Positions 57,260-64,000 of a DNA stretch of 64,000 nucleotides are shown one piece after another. Both the position numbers and the translations under genes were made by a program. Source of the DNA: Haberlea rhodopensis (Eukaryota > Streptophyta > Magnoliopsida > Lamiales > Gesneriaceae). The notes beneath the pieces were generated by a model. That model saw only the letters and a program-made list of their open reading frames with translations, did not search any database and had not been told where the DNA came from. Within the stretch, counting starts at the first letter, position 1. Each line of letters begins with the position of its first letter. The stretch covers positions 1 through 64,000 of the forward strand of contig CAJQUN010000517.1 of the NCBI GenBank assembly GCA_907163345.1, given 5' to 3'.

Positions 57260-57659
57260 ATTTTTTTTTGAAAAAATCGCTGGGTGATTGATCGAGCTCT
57301 AGCTGCAGATCGATCGCGAGCTATTCCTTCACGTTTCTGAATTTTTCTGCCTTCAGCGATCGATAGAGCAAAGCTGGCGATCGATCGCACGTCTTCAACT
57401 TTTGTTTTTCAAAACACCTGCCACACTCGATCGATCGAGCAACTTGTCGATCGATCGAGGTTTTAAACCAATCTTCGTGCTTCGTTGACTCGATTTGGCC
57501 CTTTTTCATCATTTTAGCCATTTTCCTCCACTTTTATGCACTTTCACCAAGATTCGTGAAATCAACAATTATATACCAAAAATGGTAAAATCGTCCATGA
57601 ATCAACACGAAAATCCATACAAAATCATAGCAAAATAAGCGTAAAAATCACACTTATCA
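57260..57659 (-). repeat. Partial LTR of the Athila relic
   Basis: Its right end (TACCAAAAATGGTAAAATCG, ATCAACACGAAAAT, CACTTATCA) resembles the end of the 28210-family LTR. Six decamer sites (57285, 57307, 57357, 57378, 57428, 57448). It adjoins the gag leader directly: the inner part of the LTR and the PBS are deleted. Confidence 0.6.
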
Positions 57660-57733
57660 GCTGGAACCTGTGATGAATGGTCAGTTGTTTAATACTCGGG
57701 GGGCACCATATGCACCATATCAACCACACCCTT
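57660..57733. other. Short unassigned segment
   Basis: An open plus-strand stretch reading EPVMNGQLFNTRGAPYAPYQ, perhaps gag linker of another retroelement. Too short to assign. Confidence 0.25.
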
Positions 57734-58386
57734 CGTAAGGCCTCGTTAGTTTGAGTCTAAGTATGAGTCTAATATAGCAATAGGGAAGATCCAAATCAAG
57801 TATATTAATAGAATCTAAATCAATTACATGATGTCATTAGATATTACCCCATTCATGAGACACAATTACATTAACCAAAAGTAAAATAGCAATGGTGTTA
57901 AACCCTATCATGTCATTTTAGGTCTTCTACATTCATCATCTACTGACGTCCCTAATTGATTTGGTTCTATGTTTGTTTTCCTCAAAATGGACCCTCGTCG
58001 GTGTCCTTCCTTGCCACAAGCCTCTACAGGAACTACCCAAAACCATGAGCATATACACAACATTCTCAAGTGATAATCAAATGATAGCAATCATTAAGCA
58101 TTATGTAAAATGCAAAGATACTTCCTGTGTTCCATGATTTGGAATATTCTCTTTGATAGTTCCTGTTCATATAATTTATTTCCATATTGTTATAAAGATA
58201 CATAATTATCACGATTCTAAAGTCCATCCCGGATGTCATGACATTTATTCAAACGAATATAACAATTCTCTTTTCGGTGTAACCCAACAGTTATGGCACA
58301 CATCGCTTTGAATTATCAGCGGCATATATAATACTCTTTGCTTCGACAAGACATCGGGATTAGCGTCGCTTCGTGAATCCATTAAA
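57734..58386 (-). repeat. Tekay-like LTR fragment, inverted
   Basis: Starts GTAAGGCCTCGTTAG, the reverse of the 53494-type LTR end, and carries three CCGCT...AGCG-type units on the minus strand (about 58290-58380). It is cut off where Athila-type sequence begins. Confidence 0.5.
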
Positions 58387-58960
58387 ACTCATGAACAATA
58401 GTTGAACGGTTGACATCACTGAAAAACTTGCCAAAAGATGAATTTGAATTTGATGATTTGTGTGAGATGAAAAAGGCTACTGGAGGCCTTGTTGACGAAG
58501 GAGGTATGAATTCAAGTCTAGTTGATAATTTTCATACTATTGCTGCTTTATCTATTCATGATATTGCTAACCCTCTCCATTTTCACTTGCACAATCCTAC
58601 TGTCGAAATGAAATACCCTCCTGACCGACCACAACAGTCAACAAAGGATGGAGAAGGAACAAGCAAAGAAAGTGATCTTTCAAAGAAGTGCAAGGTGAAC
58701 GGGCCTAAGTTTAGAGGAGTATAGAAGATAGTAAGGCGGAGAAGGAAGGACAGAGCGACATCGCACGACCCACCATGATCATGAAATGGCGTCGGGGCCA
58801 CCAATGTTAAACAGAAGTGCTGCTTGGGAGACAAATTATTTTCTTTTTTCTTTTTTACATTTTTTATTGCTTTCATGGTTTTAAATTTTTTTCTTTCATT
58901 GCAATTTTAACTTACATTGGGGACAATATAATATTTAAGTATGAGGGATGAATCAACCCG
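58387..58960 (+). pseudogene. Athila-like internal fragment (second copy of the post-protease linker)
   Basis: The plus strand matches the first element's region at about 2900-3500 read backwards: CCATTAAAACTCATG, FEFDDLCEMKKATGGL, HTIAALSIHDIA, YPPDRPQQST, GPKFRGV, then CAATGTTAAACAGAAG and a TTACATTGGGGACAAT block before AAGTATGAGGGA. Isolated relic without LTR or gag. Confidence 0.65.
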
Positions 58961-59495
58961 AGGTAGGTTGAGGGTTAGGCGAGCATACCAGCCAAAAAAA
59001 TAAATAAAAAAGTATTAGGTTCTAATGAATTAAATTTATGAAATATCATATTTAAATAAGTCATCCATATTTTATTTTAACTTAACTAAAGAGAAAATTA
59101 CATGAGATACCACTCTTCAAAATATCTTTCAACTAAATCTGCCAAAAAATCTTCTTCCCAACTAAATATACATTCTAGAAAACTTCTTTCAAATAAGTCC
59201 ATTTTATGGAACCATGGTCTACTTAGTCCATTTTAATTACTAAATTACCCTTGTTTTACTGAATTCTTTGTGGAACATGCATGGATTGGAGGCTGAGTTG
59301 GCAGATACAACTTCCTACCATCCATTTGGTGGCGCAACCAGCGTGCGGAGGTACCGAGATATTGATCATTGAAATGAAAACAACTATTTTTTTTCGTCGG
59401 ATGATGCGTATATTTGCAACTCTATTGTTTTGTAATCAATGTTTTTCCCGAGACATGATTAGTTGCTGAAAAATGATTTCATCAGACCAACATAT
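58961..59495. other. Unassigned stretch
   Basis: No gene or element ends seen. Confidence 0.4.
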
Positions 59496-59635
59496 GAATA
59501 ATGAGGATGGGTGAGTCAGCAGAAGTGAATAACTTAAAAATTGGTGAAGCAATTAATGCTTGAAAGAATAATGGGGATGGGTGAGTCGGCAGAAGTGGAT
59601 AGATTTAAAATTGGTGAAGCAATTCATGCTTGAAG
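59496..59635. repeat. 70-bp tandem duplication
   Basis: 59496-59565 and 59566-59635 match closely, each with GATGGGTGAGTC and AAAATTGGTGAAGCAATT. Confidence 0.85.
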
Positions 59636-59699
59636 TACGTGCAAAAGTTCTATATACATGACTGCTTTTTTTCCATTCTCTGCATTTACTAATAAAGTT

Positions 59700-59930
59700 G
59701 TGGAAAGAAGACAACATTGTGGTGGCGATGGTGGAGTGGGTTATGGAAGAGGGTGTGTTGGAGGAGGTGGTAGGTGCGATGATGGTGGAGGAGGTGATGT
59801 TGGAGGCGATTGAGGAGGAGGGGGTGAAGGTGGTGGTGATTGACTAGGTGGCTGATAAGGGGGTGAGGAAGGTGGTGGTGGTGGTGTAACAGATGGAGAA
59901 AGTAAATGAGACAGAGATTGTATAGATGAA
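59700..59930 (-). pseudogene. Proline-rich low-complexity fragment
   Basis: The minus strand has a proline-rich frame (SVTPPPPPSSPPYQPPSQ then PPPSPPPPQSPPTSP) ending at a stop, as in extensin- or PERK-type cell-wall proteins. No signal peptide, kinase or repeat of Ser-Pro4 units is visible. It could be a captured gene fragment or a simple-repeat expansion. Confidence 0.35.
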
Positions 59931-60079
59931 TGAAATAGATATTGTATTTAAGTGCACCACCAGTATCTAGTATTGTATGTAAATTATATGCACCTCTAAA
60001 GTCATGTGGTGCATATGACTCATGCAGTGCATGTAATATAATATACATGGACCTTCGATTTTCTCCCAAAATACGTCTG

Positions 60080-61554
60080 CATTTGAACTGTAGTTGTTGG
60101 ACTTGTTATGCGTGAATAGCTGTCAATTTTTTTCCCAAAACCCGTCTGCATAATTACATATTTTGCAGAGCAAGTTGCAGATTTATTTTTACCCCTGTTG
60201 TGTATTCCCGCTATGAAAAGAAGGTGGGAAGATAAATTAGAGCATACAACCTACTGCCCATTTCCTAACCAACTAATATACCACTTTGGTTTTTGATTTC
60301 AATTTAAATTGTGATTTACAATTCAAATATTTTTTTCTGTTTCGTTTATCGTTTGTTTAGATTATTTTCTTCACTTGAAGTCAAAATTTCAATTACATGC
60401 ACCAATGATTTTAACTTAATTAGTCGGTGCATGTAAATTACACGACTTGAGTCTATCAATGTATGTAAATTACATGTATCAATGGTTTCAACTTAGTTAG
60501 TCGGTGCATGTACACCGAATACTATATTGTTTTCAACAAAAAAAATACATAGATACGTGTACCAATATTTTTGATCTTACTCTCTTTTTTGGAGCATATT
60601 ACCATAAGAAAATATCCGTGGGAACAAAATCCATGGTACATTTTTTTATCGTTGGATTTCGCACAATGCATGATGTCGGTCATGATTACATCTCGTGTTG
60701 GTGTTTTGTATCAATCATTAATTTCAAGAAAATTAAATTAAACAAATATGTAGCACTGATAGTATTGATTTTGATAATAGAAAAATGATGGGGACAAGAC
60801 TCTCGATCTTTGTTCCAACTTATATGTAAAAAGATGCGACATGGGTTAGTAAAAAGGAGAGGAGAAGTAACAGGAACCCAAATGTGCTTTCATGGGGAGG
60901 AGTGGATTTACGATATCGATGAAATGGTGGAGCGGAAACTTTGAAAGTTTTCAGTGTTGAAGATTGGGAAATGAAGGACAAAGAGACGGGATGAAGGTTT
61001 AAGAAAAATAGACGCGTTGAAGAAGAATGGATACTTTGTAGTTTTGACCTAAAATGAACTTAAACGAAAGATAAATATGTTGTTGGACCGGGCCGAAAAC
61101 AAATTTACCTTTTGGTACCCGGCCAAATATTTTCCCTTAATTAATTGATTGATAGGCGGGCCAACCAGCCAACACCAATGGGCTTACCCATTTAGCCTGG
61201 TCTTCAAATGAGCTAAAAAATTCTGGCCAAACCCTCCTAAAAAATTCTGGCCAACGTTGCTTAACGGTTCTGGTGGACCCGGAATGGTACCGATCAGTTA
61301 TATTAACAGAACAGTGTTGTTATTATTCTTCGGAACCGGCGGACTCCAGGCTCCGATCCAACCGGATAAAAAACTATGAAGTACATATTTCACACAATTG
61401 ATGCGTGGCTCTCAAAAATTCTCACGTGTAGTTACGGTGATTTGGGAATTATTATATAGTAATGAATCAAAGATTTATATAATATATCCATATAATATAT
61501 TCTACGTAAGATATGTTGATTGATAGAAATGTTTGAAGAATATTGACGCATGTG
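60080..61554. other. Unassigned stretch with short direct repeats
   Basis: No gene seen. A phrase like CTTAATTAGTCGGTGCATGTA occurs near 60415 and again near 60493 with small changes. Confidence 0.4.
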
Positions 61555-61640
61555 TCCGAACCGACTTGATTCTCTCTATTGTTCATGTAGCCTACCCCAA
61601 TTAATTAGGATTAAAGACTTAGTTATTGTTGTTGTTGTAT
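61555..61640 (+). mobile_element. SINE 3' end relic
   Basis: CATGTAGCC, then CCCCAATTAATTAGGATTAA, then TTATTGTTGTTGTTGT. This is the typical tail of plant Au/TS-type SINEs, which end in (TTG)n. No tRNA-like head with A and B boxes recognised upstream. Confidence 0.5.
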
Positions 61641-62023
61641 CCATATAATATCTTCTAAATTGATCACAACAAAATAACAATAATTTTTTGTAATTTATAT
61701 TGATAATTACTACCATAATTATCATGATATCGTGATTCGTTTACATAAAATAATCAAAATAATATGATGATTAGCTTACTTAAATTTTATTATTTAATAT
61801 CATAATCACCCAAACAATCACAGCAAATTTTGCATTTGACCAATTAAGAAAAAAAAAATGTTGGCTCGATTATTTAAAGTGACTCAGTAGAAATGAAATG
61901 AGCTCACGACCTCACGTGAATTGGATTTGGAATTAGTTAATCTTGCCCTATATAAATCGTTAGTTTTAAATATAACATACATAAAGATGTTAAAATTTTG
62001 AATTTAAAATTTAAAATATGAAA
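61641..62023. other. Unassigned AT-rich stretch
   Basis: Nothing recognised. Confidence 0.4.
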
Positions 62024-62032
62024 AAAAAATTT

Positions 62033-62402
62033 GGGTAAAAAGTGGACAGCCCCAACCTTTACACCATTTAACACTTTACCCCCTAACCTTTCAAATTTTG
62101 CACTTAACCTCCTGAAAATGCACTTAACCCCCTAAACAGTATCCGTGAACGATTTTCCCGAATATTCTGGTTGTAAATTCTCTCACGTGCTTCGCGCATG
62201 CCACAATGAAAAGTATACATGCTCTAGATCGTGGCATGTGAAGGAATTTACAGCCAGAATATTCGGGAAAATTGTTCCCGAATATTATTTAGTGGATTAA
62301 ATGCACTACTTAAAATTGTTCAGGGGTTAAATGCATATTTTGAGAGGTTAAAAGGTAAAATGTTAAAGTAGGTAAACGTTTGGGGTTGTCCGCTTTTTAC
62401 CC
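62033..62402. mobile_element. Fold-back MITE with 9-bp duplication
   Basis: Ends GGGTAAAAAGTGGACA and, reversed, GGGTAAAAAGCGGACA. The arms pair for most of the 370 bp, including CCCGAATATTCTGG in both arms near the centre. AAAAAATTT flanks both sides (62024-62032 and 62403-62411). Mutator-like by duplication length. Confidence 0.85.
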
Positions 62403-62441
62403 AAAAAATTTTAAAAGTTTTGATAACACCTAAAATTGCGG

Positions 62442-63068
62442 TGACTTGCTGATATTAATAGAGAGGGGGTTCACCTATCTTTCTTCTCCAATACTCAAAA
62501 TAACTACCAGGATGTCAGTAAATATCTTCTGGGATGACCTGAAAATATGAAGCAACAGTGAGAAGGGGCCGAAAGTTTTTTCGGCGGGTCCCCTCCGACG
62601 CTCAAGTCAGGCGAGAGAATATGAGGAAATATATGCGGTTGGTAAATGTAATTATGAATGCTTAATTGATACCCCAAACCTGGTATTTATAGGCGGAGAC
62701 CCAAGAGTTACATTGCAGCAATGACTCTTTCTATGTTTATCCAAATCTTACCCAGATATGTCAAGATCTTGTGAATACAATCAAATCCCTGATATTGCTC
62801 CGCAGATCTAGGACTTACCTAACTTAGGGGATTAGTTTCCTTGTTGAGCACACGCATCAAGCAGGAAATGAGAAGAGCTCGGGGTCCCAAAAGAGGTCGC
62901 TCGGCAAGTCAGCGAGGGCAACAGGTGAGGTGAAACAGGTCGGTCAAACAGGTCGGTCTTCACAGAGAGTTCTGAAGGGCAGGCGAGGTCTCGTGAAGAA
63001 AAGCGAGCAATGCAACACGGAGGTAGGTCGGCTCATCAGGTAGGTCTTCATATTTAGGGGATATCACA
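62442..63068 (-). repeat. 3' LTR of a Tat-type gypsy element
   Basis: The minus-strand start TGTGATATCCCC follows the PPT. A CTATAAATA box lies on the minus strand at 62684-62692, and a GGCGGGTCCCCTCCGACG-like block is inside. The left limit (TG at 62442) is approximate. Confidence 0.6.
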
Positions 63069-63083
63069 TTCCCCCTCCCTGTC
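63069..63083 (-). other. Polypurine tract of the Tat-type element
   Basis: The minus strand reads GACAGGGAGGGGGAA directly before the LTR, giving a minus-strand element that continues to the right. Confidence 0.6.
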
Positions 63084-63300
63084 GAGCTGACGTTGTAGAC
63101 CAGAAGCTCGTATGTGCTGAGCTATCCTGATGAGCAAAGTCTTCTAAATAGGAAAACTTGATTTAGGCGGGAAATAACGGCTAAATAATTTTGAAATTTG
63201 AATTCCAAATTCCGACCGTTGGGTGGCTTGCCAGATTCCCGAGGCTAATCTAGACCGTACAGCGCATCATAGATCAACGGGCAGGATTCGGGGAGTTCTC

Positions 63301-63312
63301 CCTATATATATA
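63301..63312 (+). promoter_or_regulatory. TATA-like box of the antisense ORF
   Basis: CTATATATATAC about 130 bp before the ATG at 63440, plus strand. Confidence 0.4.
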
Positions 63313-63439
63313 CTACTCCGGGTCCCTCATTGTCCACTTTTGCAATTTTCGAATCAGATCGGATCCGACCTCTTTAGCATTCCATTTTTTTTTCTGAAAA
63401 CTCCTAGTTACGTTTATTCTCAGCTGTTTTTTGTTACAA

Positions 63440-64000
63440 ATGTCTTCTCCTGATCAATTGTTTCCTTCCCCTCTAACTGACGAGGAGCTTAAAGCGGTAG
63501 ATCAGTACGGTTCATTTTATCCCGAAGGGATTGCCCTCCCTGAGGGAGTTGAGCCAATTGAAGAAGTTGTGCGCACTGAGGCTCCCCAGGAAGCTGGGAC
63601 CTCAGCTGAACCTGACCTTCAAATGACTGAGGCCAGTCCTTGTCTTAGATCAGAGTCGCCTCCGGGAAATTATCCCTGGTATGAACTATATGTTCCTGCC
63701 TTGGATGAGTCAGATGTGGCCAAATACGCCAGATCAGCCAAGCCCCTTTTGATTATGAGTTCATATTCCCTTCCTCTTCTCAACGATCAAACCAACCTCC
63801 TAAGGGTTTTTATACCTTTTACCGGGGCCAGCTGGAGAGGGTTTACGTTTTCCTCTTCCTGAGTTCTTTCAGGAGTTCAGTAGCTTTTATCAGCTAAACC
63901 TTAGCCAATTCTCTCCCAATTCCTTCCGTATTTTGTGTAGTCTAGTGGTTATTTTTAAGGCATTAGGCTTACCTTACGACCACCCCTCCCTCTCTTATAT
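63440..64000 (+). pseudogene. Antisense ORF of a Tat-type element, 'putative gypsy transposon' family, partial
   Basis: ATG at 63440 (MSSPDQLFPSPLTDEELKA); the three upstream codons are leader. The N-terminus is acidic. After about residue 120 the frame breaks, and another frame continues with QLERGLRFPLPEFFQEFSSF and LGLPYDHPSL. This is the start pattern of the family called Transposase_28 or putative gypsy-type transposon protein, which occurs as an antisense ORF between pol and the 3' LTR in Tat elements. That position fits here, with PPT and LTR just left on the opposite strand. It continues beyond the window. Function unknown. Confidence 0.6.

Noticed and set aside
59689..60069. His-rich minus-strand frame
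   Set aside because: Alternative frame of the proline-rich low-complexity stretch; composition follows the repeat.
60504..60788. 94-codon plus-strand frame
   Set aside because: AT-rich composition, no motif, no promoter; probably chance.

Overview
The window is repeat-rich nuclear DNA of a flowering plant, very likely a dicot. LTR retrotransposons of the Athila, Tekay (chromovirus), Tat, Ty1/copia and SIRE/Maximus types are stacked inside one another, together with Mutator-like DNA transposons, MITEs and a SINE tail. The extra ORF of the SIRE element resembles ones I recall from Lamiales genomes, which is weak evidence for that order. I found one convincing host gene, a 72-codon double-CxxC protein at 19244-19462, in a comparatively quiet island at about 18.0-20.7 kb. 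I saw no tRNA or rRNA genes. Boundaries come from reading termini, target-site duplications (TSDs), primer-binding sites (PBS) and polypurine tracts (PPT) by eye; no alignment was run.

Layout. 1-~14640: an old minus-strand Ty3/gypsy element (gag 1-257 and 7042-7449, long repeat-bearing leader, Met-type PBS 13094-13105, LTR from 13112). Two elements interrupt it: an Athila-like element without pol (258-7041, TSD GTGAC) in gag, and a 3.4-kb Mutator-like element (8128-11540, 9-bp TSD) in the leader. The Mutator-like element carries a broken transposase joined tail-to-tail to a broken plant-mobile-domain gene. 15-18 kb: a fold-back sequence holding a MITE (16185-16703) and a decayed SIRE-like LTR. 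18-20.7 kb: host island with the small gene. 20700-36369: a minus-strand Tekay element (TSD ATGAT) with gag-PR-RT-RH-INT-chromodomain crippled by stops; its right LTR is split by a young gag-only element with tRNA-Asp PBS (28210-34267, TSD CATAA). 36841-~55534: a plus-strand Ty1/copia element split by a Tekay-like LTR (37738-38957), a SIRE element (39263-49522), a second Tekay-like LTR (~50450-53494) and a solo LTR (53951-55471, TSD CTATA). 55535-58960: chimeric Athila and LTR debris. 59-62.4 kb: mostly unassigned, with a proline-rich fragment, a SINE tail and a fold-back MITE with 9-bp TSD. 62442-64000: LTR and PPT of a minus-strand Tat-type element whose antisense ORF runs off the window.

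The main unexplained signal is a shared module in the LTRs of both Athila-type and Tekay-type elements. Ten blocks hold about 60 copies of the palindromic decamer CGATCGATCG or close variants. Start-to-start distances are almost always 20-22, 31 or 49-50 bp (once 42), while the sequence between them varies. Within pairs the copies can fold as hairpins. In two LTRs of one related group the array begins 74-75 bp upstream of a TATA box. Other structure includes a covarying double stem-loop in the non-coding part of two Athila-like elements, palindrome clusters at both ends of the Mutator-like element, and tandem CCGCT...AGCG units in Tekay-type LTRs.
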